DNA from: Ariolimax columbianus
Lineage: Eukaryota; Mollusca; Gastropoda; Stylommatophora; Arionidae
Direction: 5' to 3'
NCBI GenBank assembly: GCA_036924085.1
Contig: JAVGWX010000004.1
Location: forward strand, 8,455,044-8,519,043
Length of the DNA stretch: 64,000 nucleotides
Each line of letters begins with the position of its first letter. Position 1 is the stretch's first letter. The notes beneath the pieces were generated by a model, which made no database searches, was not told the DNA's origin, and saw only the letters and a list, made by a program, of their open reading frames with translations. Positions 37,763-49,995 of the stretch are shown in pieces. The translations under genes and the position numbers were made by a program.

Positions 37763-37805
<43 letters not shown>
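37736..37805. repeat. (CA)n(TA)n microsatellite
   Basis: CA repeats interrupted by TA, ending in about 13 TA repeats next to the mariner left end. Confidence 0.95.
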
Positions 37806-38898
37806 AACGAGGTGTGTTTAACAAGTCTCTGACCTTATTGTGTTCCCCAAAAGCAAATGAAGCATGGGTCAGGTGTTGTCCTTCGGCAAGAAAGTAAAGA
37901 GGGCAGTCATCCACATGCGTGAATTTTTCCTCGCGCGCAGATTGCGCCAGTCGCTGACAGTCAGCCTTTCATTGTTTAGTGTAATGAGCATCCGTCGGGT
38001 GTTCATTTATCACGATATGACGAAAAGAATTGAACAGCGGAGTTGCATCAAATGTTGTCAAAACCTAGGCGATACCCAGGTGTAAAACATTCGGAAGATT
38101 CAACTGGATTTCGGTAAACGTACCAAAAGTATCACTCATATTAAGGAGGAGTGAAATTGTTTAAGGATGGCCCCATATTTGCGAAGAGCGGATCACGTTC
38201 CGGTAGGTACTCAACAAGCCGAAACAATGACGTCATTAACCAAGTACTGATCGCGGTCTTTCGCATGCATCGTGCCACCATTCGAGAACTTGAGGATGAG
38301 GTGAGGATAAGCAGTGGTTGCGTACACTCCATTTGGAGCGAGGATGAGGTGAGGATGAGCAGTGGTTGGGTACACTCCATTTGGAGTGAGGATGTGGTGA
38401 GGATAAGCAGTGGTTGGGTACACTCCATTTGGAGTGAGGATAAGCAGTGGTTGGGTACACTCCATTTGGAGCGAGGATGAGGTGAGGATAAGCATTGGCT
38501 CGGTAAACTCCATTTGGATCGAGGATTTGGCTTTGTGGAAAGTTTCTGCGAAATTCGTGCGAAGTTGCTAACGATGGAGCAGTAGCAACTCCATCTGGAA
38601 GTCTCACAGAACATTCTGGGTTAGCAAACGACGATCCTTTCTCGTGACATGGTTTCTTGCCATTCTTGGCTGTTCACCAAACTGAAGATCTCGCTGAAAA
38701 AGACCCGATTTGACATGCTGAATGTCACCACTCAGCTATACTCCATTTCGAAAGAGATTTTCTTGGAACTCTTCCAAAAATGGCCGAAGGAATGTGTGGA
38801 GTCCTAATGAGTATATTTTGAAGGTGTTTATGGTTTCAAACCTCCAGGTGAGTAATTGTATTTTTTGGCCCAAATAAGGAGACATTTTGAACACACCT
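37806..38898 (+). mobile_element. TIR-bounded mariner with a tandemly repeated helix-turn-helix segment
   Basis: The left end gaggtgtgtttaacaagtct and the inverted right end aaggtgtgttcaaaatgtct match as terminal repeats, and both abut TA arrays. The transposase N-terminus starts near 38018 (MTKRIEQRSCIKCCQNLGDT), breaks by frameshift near 38150, and continues LFKDGPIFAKSGSRSGRYST and DVINQVLIAVF to the DNA-binding block IRELEDEVRISSGCVHSIWS. That block then repeats about five times (38292-38520) before EDLAL and a frame resembling KVSAKF. The DDD catalytic domain is not recognisable: only about 370 bases remain between the repeats and the right terminal repeat. Confidence 0.8.
38292..38520 (+). 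repeat. 48-bp tandem repeat inside the mariner HTH coding segment
   Basis: Units start at gaggatgagg or its variants at 38292, 38340, 38388, 38436 and 38473, and the last ends at 38520. Lengths are 48, 48, 48, 37 and 48. Each 48-base unit encodes EDEVRISSGWVHSIWS, i.e. one recognition-helix segment. The 37-base unit lacks 11 bases and shifts the frame. Confidence 0.85.
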
Positions 38899-38907
38899 TA
38901 TATATTT

Positions 38908-39437
<530 letters not shown>

Positions 39438-39501
<64 letters not shown>

Positions 39502-39502
39502 A
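39438..39502. repeat. (TA)n microsatellite right of the SINE
   Basis: About 30 TA repeats with small interruptions. Probably the other half of the array at 38911-39015, split by the SINE. Confidence 0.95.
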
Positions 39503-40465
39503 TTAGCACATATCATGCAAAGGGAATGCCGTGGCGACGTCAACAGATAAATTTGACTGACCTGCAAATTGGACATAGAATTATCTTCAGTGAGCTATAC
39601 AGCTCCATATGTCTGTCTGTTCGCGAGCTATTGCCCTTTCTTACAACTTTATGAACAAACTGTGAGTTTTATAGTACTATTTATATATAAATAACAACTT
39701 TTAAATTTGTAGTATTTGATTCCGTGTAGAACTAACATCCAAATTATTCTATAATGCGTTAATCCAGCATTTATTTATGAAATATCAACTGTTGGTCTGT
39801 CCATCTAATAGTGTGAATATATCATGTAATGTATGGGTAAACCATTCAGGAACTTTGAGAACTAATCAAATATTTTAACAATTTATTGATTGAAGACTAA
39901 TTTTTCCAGAATATTATTGAATGCCGTTCCATCTTCATTGTGTCCTGGCTAGATGCTGAGGTGAATTGCTATTGTTTTCGCACTGCGTGTTATACGAACG
40001 TGTGGTGTACGTGTGTACGTGTGTGTACATGTGTGTTTGTATGCGATTTTGTGCGTTTGTATGTGTTTGTGTGTATGTGTGCGTGCCTTGTTGTATGGTA
40101 ATGGTTTATATTAGTTACTTTAAATACTGCAGATAGTGAAGAGCTGTTGGTAAAATTTATACTATTACCTGCATTTCTGTACATTTTCTGCGTTCAGACA
40201 TTTATTGACATGTTTAAGTATTTTCATTACTTGCAGGACTGCCATGTTTCCTGTTCTCCGAGGCAGCTGGCCTAACAAACGTTTAACGACTGATTTAGTT
40301 GTAAGCTACGTAAACATTATAACGTCAAATGGCACACAACTTGAGATTGTCATCACACTGCACTACTAACAGACGGACAAACCATTGAATCAACTGCTTG
40401 ATATAGATCATGTGTCGTCCAAACATTTTCCAATGTCCCAACGGTCTGTGCGTGCCGGTACTATC
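39503..40465. other. No recognised gene
   Basis: Unique-looking, with a GT-rich stretch at 40000-40085. Confidence 0.3.
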
Positions 40466-40922
40466 AGATATATCTTTCCGACTACCACAAACAGATACCA
40501 GTATGACGTACGAAGAGTCAAAACGGCTTATCAAAGCCAGATACATGACCAAATGGGAAACCGAACATACTGGTTACACCAAAAACGATGCCTATTACCA
40601 GTTGAACCGAAGAGAGCAGGTCGTTGTCTTCAGACTTCGCACTGGCCACAACAGACTGAGGTACCACCTATTCAACAAATTGAAGATAGGGTGTACCGAC
40701 GAATGCCCGTGCGGTACTGGTAAAATGACCACTGAACATCTGCTGCAAAACTGCCCGACATACGAGGATCAGAGAGAGCAGATGTGGCCATTACCAGTGG
40801 AACTGCAAGACAAGCTCTATGGCAGTAGCGAGAGCCTCAGGATGACCGCCGCTTTTTTCGAAAAAATAATGGTTACTGTCTGACTGTGTACGCAGAAGAA
40901 GAAGAAGAAGATATATCTTTCC
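40466..40922 (+). mobile_element. Short I-like LINE insertion with 14-bp TSD
   Basis: The insert (about 40480-40908) encodes the last part of the LINE polyprotein (LPQTDTSMTYEESKRLIKAR through AFFEKIMVTV and a stop) and ends in a GAA-repeat tail. The 14-mer agatatatctttcc stands at 40466-40479 and 40909-40922. Sequence and frame are intact over the retained part, including the CCHC-like residues (GCTDECPCGTGKM, EHLLQNC). It was truncated at the 5' end on insertion. Confidence 0.9.
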
Positions 40923-41204
40923 AAAGATATCACTTCTCTGTAATTGTTTCCTGTTAAGATTTCACCGTTTATTGTCACAGATCATTAGCTGCTCCATTAT
41001 GATAGAATCCTATTTGACATATGCAAGTAAAAGGCAGTGACGTGAAACCGACACATTTTAACACCTGTATAAACAGGTTGGAAGGAATAGTGACAGTGAC
41101 TCCAACGGGGCGACTTGGTTATAGACTCGTTGTAGTAGACAATGGAACCTAAAAACAATTAATTTAAATGGAACTATTTGGGATAGGAGGCTAACCTCTT
41201 TTCT
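40923..41204. other. No recognised feature
   Basis: Unique-looking sequence up to the 37-bp array. Confidence 0.3.
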
Positions 41205-41548
41205 GGTGAATAGACTGGTCAGCCTTTCTTAGTCAGGATTACGTGAACATACTGGTCAGTCATTCTTAGTCAGGGTCAAGTGAACATACTGGTCAGACTT
41301 TCTTAGTCAGGGTCAAGTGAACATACTGGTCAGACTTTCTTAGTCAGGGTCAAGTGAACATACTGATCAGACTTTCTTAGTCAGGATCAAGTGAACATAC
41401 TGGTCAGACTTTCTTAGTCAGGGTCAAGTGAACATACTGGTCAGACTTTTTTAGTCAGGATTACGTGAACATACTGGTCAGCCATTCTTAGTCAGGGTCA
41501 AGTGAACATGCTGGTCACACTTTCTTAGTCAGGATTACGTGAACGTAC
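41205..41548. repeat. Minisatellite, 37 bp unit, left part, about nine copies
   Basis: The unit is tactggtcagactttcttag, then tcagggtcaagtgaaca. Variant units with aggattacgtg occur at both ends. The array resumes at 44668 on the other side of the RTE-like LINE. Confidence 0.93.
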
Positions 41549-44500
41549 GCCTGGTATCGGGCTAATGGCGCACCAGAGACCATAGTTGGTAAGCGGCCAG
41601 AACAACGTCCAGAAAGCAATGGCAAACTACTGGATGTAAAATGCCAAGAAACATATGACAGTCGAGAGAAACAAAACTCAAAGATCTCATGGTGAGGCCT
41701 TCAGGCCAGGCATATCATCGACGCCAACTGGGGAAGAGGCCAATTTCAGAGTCAGTACAAGTAATAGAGATGACGGCCTAAAGCCTGACTGCATTACAGT
41801 GGACAACTCTGAAATGGGACTTAAAAAAACTAAGAATAGGCACCTGGAACGTCAGGAGCATTTACCAGGGCAAGTTGTTCATGATCGGAAGAGAAATGGA
41901 GAGAACCAAGATAGAGATTCTTGGAGTCTCTGAGCATAGATGGGCCGGTCAAGGGCACTGTACCAGCTCCTCAGGAGAAACATTTATATACTCTGGGACG
42001 GACAAGGGTGGAAAAAGCGGGGTCGGCTTTATTCTGTCAAAGAAGACAGCACCTTCACTACTCGGTTACAATCCAGTCAACGACCGAATAATTGTAATCA
42101 TACTAAAGAAAAAGACGAGAAATCTAACAATAATTCAAGTGTATGCACCAACATCAGCAGCAGACGATTGTGAAATGGATGATTTCTATAACACCTTGCA
42201 AGAAGCGATGGAAAACGTTGAAAAAAGAGACATCTTGGTCATCATTGGAGATTTCAATGCGAAAGTCGGAGAGGAAAGAGCCGAAGAGGAGAGAATTGTT
42301 CGAGGACCTTTTGGTTTGGGACACATAAATGAGCGAGGAGAAAAAATCGTTGAATTCTGCACATAAAACAACCTCTCCATTGCCAATACCTTCTTCAAAC
42401 AACATCCACGAAGACTGTACACGTGGACCTCCCCCGATGGCAACAGCAGAAACCAAATAGATTACATCCTAGTGCAAGAAAGATGGAGATCAAATGTGCT
42501 TGCGACAAAAGCGCTGTCAGGAGCAGACTGCGATACGGACCATGAATTACTGTTTGCAGTTTTCCAAACAAGACTATGTAGGATCAACAAAGGTTGCCAG
42601 CCAATACGCTTCGATGTATCAGCAATACCTACTGAATACAACATCAAAGTAGAAAACAAATTTGAGGCGTGGCTTGCTGTACAGGAAGAGATGACATCTG
42701 AGGATTTGACATCGTACGCAAGGGATATTTTGATCTCGACAGCAAAAGAAATGATTCCAAAGATATTACACAAGACTCATAGCTATATAGCAGAGGAAAC
42801 ACAGAAACTCATTGCAGAAAGGCAACAATTAAAACAAATGGGAAGGAAGGGGACCAACACAGCATATAAATACTGCGCAAGAAAAGTTAGAAGAAAAAGA
42901 AGAAAAGATAAAAGAAGATACATAGTAGAAACGTGTAAGGATATAGAAAACCTACAAAAACAAGGCAGAGAAAGAGATGCATTCAAAGCAATAAGAACAC
43001 TGACAAGGGAATTCCGTCCGGTTCCACATGTCATCAATAACAAAGATGATAACACATTAACAGAAACCAAAGACATACTGAATAGATGGAGAGAGTACTG
43101 CAGAACCATGTATGGAGATATCACAAAGTGCTCAGTTACAATCCTTCCAAAGGATGAGAAAGATCCTGAACCAACATTGGAAGAAGTACGCTCTGCAATT
43201 AAAAGCCTGAAAAGGGAAAGTCCCTAGGATGTGATGATATCCCAGCAGAGCTAATACAAGCAGGAGGAGAGGCATGTGCTCGAGTCTATCAAAAGCTGTG
43301 TAAACAGATATGGCACAGTGCAGAGTGGCCAGAAGCATGGAAGAAATCAATTTATATTCCTCTCCCCAAAAAAGGCAACCTGAAGCTGTGCACGAACTAC
43401 CGAAATATCGCGCTGATCAGCCACGCTAGCAATATACTCTTGCGAATCCTATTAAGAAGGATAGAGAAAAGGTTTGAATATGAAATTCACGTAGTCCAGA
43501 GGGACCCGGGACCACACATTCAATTTAAGGTATGTCTATGAAAAATGTAGAGAGTTTAATGTAGACATGTACACATGTTTCATTGATTACACTAAGGCCT
43601 TCGACACGGTAAAACATCAAAATCTGTGGAGAATCATGAAGGAAATGGGGTTTCTTTTGCATATAGTCCATCTCATTGAAACATTGTTCCAAGATCAACA
43701 AGCCGCTGTCCGAGTATCTGGCCAAACATCAGATTGGTTTGCAGTACAAAAGGGAGTCCGACAGGGATGTATTCTCTCACCTTTTCTGTACACCATATAT
43801 GCGGAATGTGTAATGAGAAATGTTCGAGAAGATGAGAACATTGAATGTTTCGACCCCTTTACGATTGGGGGGTACGATATTCCAGAGTTACGATACGCAG
43901 ATGACACAGTGATACTATCAAGAAGTGCAAAAGGGCTAGATCAGCTACTTTCAGCCGTTAATGGACATAGTAAAGATCAAAATCTGTTCATAAACATAAA
44001 CAAAACAAAGATAATGACCACCGATAAAACACAATGTCAGCATAAATTTACAGTGGGTGGTGAGGAAATAGATCAGGTCACACATTTTGAATATCTGGGC
44101 TCCAGAATTGACAAAAATTGTGGCTGCTTGAAAGAAATCAGAAGAAGACTAGCTATGGAAATGTAGAGACTGAACAGCCTGAAGAAATTATAGCAGGGCA
44201 CCAACAAAACGATAAAAGTAAAAGTCTTAAGAGCCTGTATTTTTCCTGTGGCAGCTTATGGTTGTGAAGCATGGACGATTACCAAATCTTATAGACAAAG
44301 AATCGAATCTTTCGAGTCAAAATGTTACAGAAAGATCCTCAGAATACCCTCGACAGAGAAAAGAACAAATGTAGACATTCGGCAAGAGTTGAGCATAGAG
44401 AAGAACTGGTTTATCAATTCCATTTTGGCTAGAAAATGCAAATACTTTGGTCACATCAAGAGACACAATTGTCTTGAGAGAACAGTGATGGAAGATATGG

Positions 44501-44667
44501 TGCCAGGCAAAAGAGGAAGGGGTAGACCAAGAAGACGATGACACCAAGATATCCAGGAATGCCTGAGTATGACAGTGGCGGAAGCTGGTGTTTTGGCAAG
44601 GGAACGAGTTTCTTTCAGATTGTGATGGGAGCGAAGTTCTACGAAGGACATGCTACATGATGATGAT
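41549..44667 (+). mobile_element. Nearly full-length RTE-like LINE inserted in the 37-bp array
   Basis: A leader of about 280 bases precedes one endonuclease-RT reading frame in order. Endonuclease: IGTWNVRSIYQGKLF (41835), QVYAPTS, IIGDFNAKVGEE (42244) and CDTDHELL (42530). RT: AELIQAGGEA region (43240), CFIDYTKAFDTV (43576), VRQGCILSPFLYTIYAECV, RYADDTVILS (43892). C-terminal tail: AYGCEAWTI (44254), KYFGHIKRHN and GKRGRGRPRRR (44508). The 3' end is a short atgatgatgatg run (44656-44667) that abuts array sequence. In-frame stops at 42364, 44164 and 44539 and a frame change at about 43210-43490 make it inactive, though the RT YADD and endonuclease GDFN residues survive. Confidence 0.9.
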
Positions 44668-44822
44668 GACTGGTCAGACTTTCTTAGTCAGGATTACGGG
44701 AACATACTGGTCAGACTTTCTTAGCCAGGGTCAAGTAAACATACTGGTCAGACTTTCTTAGTCAGGGTCAAGTGGACATACTGGTCAGACTTTCTTAGTC
44801 AGGGTCAAGTAAACATACTAAC
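44668..44822. repeat. 37-bp minisatellite, right part, about four copies
   Basis: Same unit as 41205-41548 and the same orientation. The right flank has ccatgcagctctatctgaaa, similar to the flank of the relic at 12480-12650. Confidence 0.92.
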
Positions 44823-45354
44823 AAAGACTATCTCAGTTCCATGCAGCTCTATCTGAAACATCCTGTTTCATGACCGACGAAGTGGAGATCGACTTGGTCC
44901 CCACAGCAGTCAGTGACACGAAGATGAAGCCAAGCATAGCACACCAGCCAGGAGGACTAGGTCCACCACCATCAGCACGATCGGGATGTAAAAAAAGCTA
45001 CTGTAACTCGATATCTAACACCATTTTTTGTCACAACGAATGAGTAAACGCACATTAACAGCAACAGCAATAATAACAGCAACAGCAATAAAAACAGCAA
45101 CAATAACAACAACAGCAACAATTACAACAACAGCAACAATTACAACATATGCAACAAGCTTTCTATGTAACTATGACATTGCTGTAAAGTGTGTACGCCA
45201 GACCAGGAACGCCTAAGTTGCTGTGTCTGTGTCATTCTTGTCTATATGATAAGTACTGTGTGACCCCCATGATCTGACATTTTGTGTTGCCTGGCACTGT
45301 CAAGGACATTCATGCTCCTCTCATCATGGAGCATGTGGGTACAAATGAGGCATG
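44823..45354. other. No recognised gene; (CAA/CAG)n-rich stretch
   Basis: A run of aacagcaacagcaataaaaa-type trinucleotides lies at 45055-45150. Otherwise featureless. Confidence 0.4.
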
Positions 45355-46480
45355 ACCATTTTAAATTGTTGATGACTACATTCAATTATTGATTGCTAAT
45401 TTTAATTGTTGATGGTTACTTTCAATTGTTGATGGTTACTTTCAATTGTTGATGACTGTTTTCAATTGGTGATAACTACTTTCAATTAATGATGGCTACT
45501 TTCAATTGTTGATGACTAATTTCAATTATTTATGGCTAATTTCAAATTGCTGATTTGCACTTACTTTTAATTTTTAATGACTACTTTCAGCTGTTAATGG
45601 CTAACTTCAGTTGCTCATTTGCACGTACTTTCAATTGTTGATGAGTGCTTTCAATTGTTGATGACTACTTTCAATTGCTGATGACGACTTTCAATTATTG
45701 ATTGCTAATTTCAATTGTTCATGACGACTTTCATTTGTTGATTGCTAAATTCAATTGTTCATCACTACTTTCATTTGTTGATTTGCACTTACATTGAATT
45801 ATTGATGACTACTTTCAATTGTTGATGACTATTTTCATATTGATCTGCAATTACTTTTAATTGTTGATGAGTAATTTCAATTATTGATGTTTAATTACAA
45901 TTGTTGATCTATACTTACTTTCAATTGATGATGAATGTTTTCAATTGTTGATGGGTACTTTAAATTATTGATGGTTATGTGCAATTGTTGATGGTCTTTT
46001 TCAATTGTTGATGGTTAGTTTCAATTTTTGTTAGTTAATTTCAACTGTTGATGAGTACTTTAAAATGGTGATGACTACTTTCGGTTGTTGATGGCTGATT
46101 TAAATTGTTGATCTGCACCTACTTTCAATTGTTGATCTGCACTTACTTTTAATTGTTGATGTCTAATTTCCATTGTTGATCTATACTCATTTGTAATTGT
46201 TGCTGGCTAATTTCAATTCTTTATGTCTAATTTCAATTATTAATGTATAATTTCAATTGTTGATCTGTACTTACTTTCAATTGTTGATATCTAATTTCCA
46301 TTTATGATCTGTACTTACTTTTATTTGTTGATGGCTTAATTTAATTGTTGATGACTATTTTCAATTCTTTGTAGCTAATTCCAATTATTGATGACTTCTT
46401 TCATTTCTTGATGGCTACTTTGAATTGTTTATGTGGACTTTTAATTACTCATGGCTACTTTCCATTATTGATTAATATTT
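45355..46480. repeat. Degenerate minisatellite, about 20 bp unit, roughly 50 copies
   Basis: The unit is close to tttcaattgttgatgactac, with occasional inserted gatttgcacttac blocks. High divergence suggests an old array. Confidence 0.88.
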
Positions 46481-46636
46481 CTTGTAGTTTACTAATGGAT
46501 GCAATTATGTATGTTTCCTCTGATTTGGATTCTACAACAGTCAAACTGGAGAACTTCTTAAATTTCAACTGATTGCAATTTTTAAATTCAACACGTCGAG
46601 ATAACTAGAGAATACGTTTAGTTTTCTGCTTATGGC

Positions 46637-46728
46637 AAGTACATGTGATCTGGTTATCAGGTACATGTGATCTGGTTACCAAGTACATGTGATCTAGTTA
46701 TCAAGTACATGTGATCTGGTAATTGAAA
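46637..46728. repeat. Minisatellite, 22 bp unit, about four copies
   Basis: gtacatgtgatctggttatc-type units start at 46639, 46661, 46683 and 46705. Confidence 0.9.
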
Positions 46729-47478
46729 ATATGCTTTCATTATATTTTTATCAGATTTTCTATGTCCCATTTATGCAAGTTCAGATTTGCAGCACATGCG
46801 AGTATTGATTGCAAAAATGTAGATACCAAATGGATTGCATTGAATATTAAATACGAATCTGCATATCTGGAAAAATTGTGAGCATCCACAACATGCAACA
46901 AGAGACATACCTTTCTTGGCACTAACACGATTCGGTTAGCAACTAAAGCAATACGTTTGGTGTGTGTTCGCATGTGTCCTGTCACTTGTCACTTGTCAAA
47001 TGTGTACATTATATCAGTTTTCTTCATCTCACAAGTCAGACCCATACTAGTGCATGTAATACCTGTCTAAAACAGGAATATGAATTCATTCATGTACGTT
47101 TAATTCCGACAGAGTCAGAAACGTCGCCTTTGACACAAACTTTGGTATGTGGGGACCATTCAACAGGCTTGGGCAGCAAGACCACTGGAGATTCGACTAG
47201 ATAAATAGGAACAATTGGAGAGTGAAAGGTAACCGACCGTGTGAAAACGAGATATGTTTTTGGCAAAACAGTTTATCTTCAGAAAAAAAAAGATATGAAG
47301 CAGAGAGAAAATGAATTGTCTGTTAAAGAAAAACAAATACGTAAGAAAATGCATTCTACAATAGTAAAGTTAAAAAACAATCAACAGAACGGAATTTTAG
47401 TTAGAAAGAAAACGACACAATGAGGAAGAAGATTGCGTATAGGATAGATAAGAAACAGGGATATCATAAATTATCCGT
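46729..47478. other. No recognised gene
   Basis: Unique-looking sequence, A-rich near 47280-47420. Confidence 0.3.
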
Positions 47479-48203
47479 TCCAAAGATAATAAAATGCAAG
47501 AAAATACATTACGTATGGAAAAGATAAGAGACAGTCTCGAGGTAAGGTGTTCGCCTCGGGTGCTGGAGATCGCAGGTTACAATCACGGTGGAAACCGGGA
47601 ATTTTCACGTGCATCATGCGGTAAACATGTTTCCTGATCTGTGAGTAGTGAGATCGAACACCCGTGGTCAGTGGCGGGCACGTTAAAAATTGGCAGTTAT
47701 AAATCAACAAGAATAGGCTTCACGGCCGCTAGTCGGACAGAATTCAAGTTACAAATCTACTCAAACTATTGTAAGGGATTCTCGCCCCACAGAGAATATG
47801 TTACAAAAAGAGGACTGAGTGGTTATAACATCAGGACTTGGTTATGTGGTTTGCGGATCTGCATAGATGGCGCCTGACAAGCTATGGATCTACCTTGTTC
47901 TAATTAACTCTTCCACCACCACCAGTCCCAAAAATAGGCGATCAAATTCCAGGGGCCACCAACAGTTAGGTTGGTAACAGATACTGGAATTGACCTGGCA
48001 AGGTCCCAGCTGATTTTTAGCTGCCAAAAAATAAGAAACAAAGTAGGTCACACCTCACCACGACGTCAAACGACACAAGTGGACTGACGACATATATATA
48101 TATATATAAATATATATACACACACACACACAAATAATTATCAATTCAAAAGATAATAAACTGTGAGAAAATAGAGTACGTATGGGCAAGATAGGAAACG
48201 GTG
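47479..48203. repeat. Direct repeat pair flanking a 600-base segment with a SINE
   Basis: The left copy (about 47479-47535, aaagataataaaatgcaaga then acgtatgg-aagata) and the right copy (48151-48203, aaagataataaactgtgaga then acgtatgg-aagata) match at most positions. This is a diverged direct repeat much longer than a TSD, so a local duplication or recombination event is more likely. Confidence 0.6.
47524..47870 (+). mobile_element. tRNA-headed SINE, family A, copy 3 (diverged)
   Basis: The head acagtctcgaggtaagg, cctcgggtgctggagatcgc and ggttacaatca (B box) aligns with the other two family A copies. In the body cacggccgct-gtcggacaga and gggattctcgcc match. The 3' third is different or lost. 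Confidence 0.65.
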
Positions 48204-48707
48204 ATGAAATTAATTATACATTGGAAAAAAATAGAAAAAATGAAAGAAGGTTTATCTGCCATAAAAATGAAACACCGTAAGAGAGAATATTGTATGCTTG
48301 AGAAAAATACGCGGGAAAGCAAAAGGTGACTGTGTACAATTGAAAAGCGTGTGAAAGAAACATGGCCTGAGGGCGAGGACACACATTCAGCATCATCATT
48401 TTATCGACGCTTGTAACCGTCAACTCCCATTCTGTGTTTTATTGGGTGTAGCGCTTTTAACACAGTCATCACGTGGCGCACGCTTAGAAATGTCAATCCT
48501 TCTTACGTTTAGGAACGTCGGATGGCTTCTTGTTGTGTCAACAACAGTGGTGTATTCATGCTGAGCGCATCGACCAGGTAAGTGGTCACGAGATAGCGTG
48601 AGCTGAGAATGCCAGTATTATCCACCGGCGACAGTCCAGGTAGGGGTTACAGGTCTTCATTTAGATACCTAGAGAAATACAAATAACAGCAAAGATATTT
48701 CTCGAGG
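48204..48707. other. No recognised gene
   Basis: A/G-rich at first, unique-looking afterwards. A short TA stretch precedes it at 48091-48118. Confidence 0.3.
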
Positions 48708-49090
48708 GGATGTCCTCGACCATCACATTGAATGATGTATCTGGTCTGATAGAGAGGATGTCCTCGACCATCACATTGAATGATGTATCTGGTCTGATAG
48801 AGGAGATGTCCTCGACCATCACATTGAATGATGTATCTGGTCTGATAAAGGGGATGTCCTCGACCATCACATTGAATGATGTATCTGGTCTGATAGAGGG
48901 GATGTCCTCGACCATCACATTGAAAGATGTATCTGGTCGGATAGAGGGGATGTCTTCGACCATCACATTGAATGATGCATTTGGTCTGATAGAGGGGATG
49001 TCTTCGACCATCACATTGAATGATGTATCTGGTCTGATAGAGGGGATGTCTTCGACCATCACATTGAATGATGTATCTGGTCTGATATTT
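48708..49090. repeat. Minisatellite, 48 bp unit, about eight copies
   Basis: The unit atgtcctcgaccatcacatt, then gaatgatgtatctggtctgatagagggg, gives 16-residue plus-strand repeats (MSSTITLNDVSGLIEG, open 48710-49138) and minus-strand MVEDIPSIRPDTSFNV. Copies differ mostly by single bases (cctcg in the left five units, cttcg in the right three). Confidence 0.95.
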
Positions 49091-49359
49091 TTCTTGTGTT
49101 TAGATTTCTATTTCTATTTGGCCTACAATAAATGTTGATCATATTATTCCGCTTTTTATGTTTAGTCTTTTACATCCTGTTTTACTTTTAAAACTTCAAG
49201 AACCCTTGAATCCGATGATGTCTTTTAATTCTGTTTGATTTTAATTGGTTTAGTCTTTACGAAGTTTTTCTTTTGAAATTTTCATTTTTTTGGAACTTTG
49301 CATCTTGTTAAATAATTTAATCTATTATGTTTTCTTAAGCCTATGTGGTCTTTCCATCT

Positions 49360-49995
49360 TTTTTTTTCTTTGCACCATGTTTGGCCTTTTCAACTTGTTT
49401 GACCTTTACAGTTTGATTGGCCTTTTTCACTATATTTGATCTTTGCACGTTGTTTGGTCAATCTATCATGTTTCGTATTTTAATCATTTTTGGGTTTTTT
49501 TCCCCTGGATTGTTTTTTTTTCATTATGATTGTTTTTTTTTCACCATGTTTGGTGTTTTTCACCTTGTTTGGTCGCTCTACCATGTTTGGTGTTTTCACC
49601 TTGTTTGGTATTTCTACCAAGTTTGATTTTTTCACCTTGTTTGATTTTTTCACCTTGTGTGGTCTTTCTACCATGTTTGATCTTTCTATATTGATTGATT
49701 TTTTCATCTTGGGTTTTTTTCAACATGTTTTTTTTTAAAATTATATTTGATTTTTTAAATCATGTTTGGTTTTTTATCATGTTTGGTTTTTTTTATCATG
49801 TTTTTTTTTTTTATCATGTTTGATGTTTTATCATGTTTGGTTTCTTCGCCATGTTCGGTCTACACCTTATTTGATCTTTTTACCATGTTTGGTCTTGTTA
49901 ACATGTTTGTTCGTTTCACCTTGTTTGGAGTTTTTGCAATGTTTGGTCTTCATCATGTTTGTTTTTTTGCTATGTTTGCTATTGTTTTCTTCTTT
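49360..49995. repeat. T-rich degenerate tandem repeat, about 19 bp
   Basis: Units read ttttcaccatgtttggtctt with many T-run expansions. Several open frames rich in F, L and V (e.g. 49490-49738, 49762-50016) look like membrane proteins but follow from the T-rich repeat. Confidence 0.8.
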
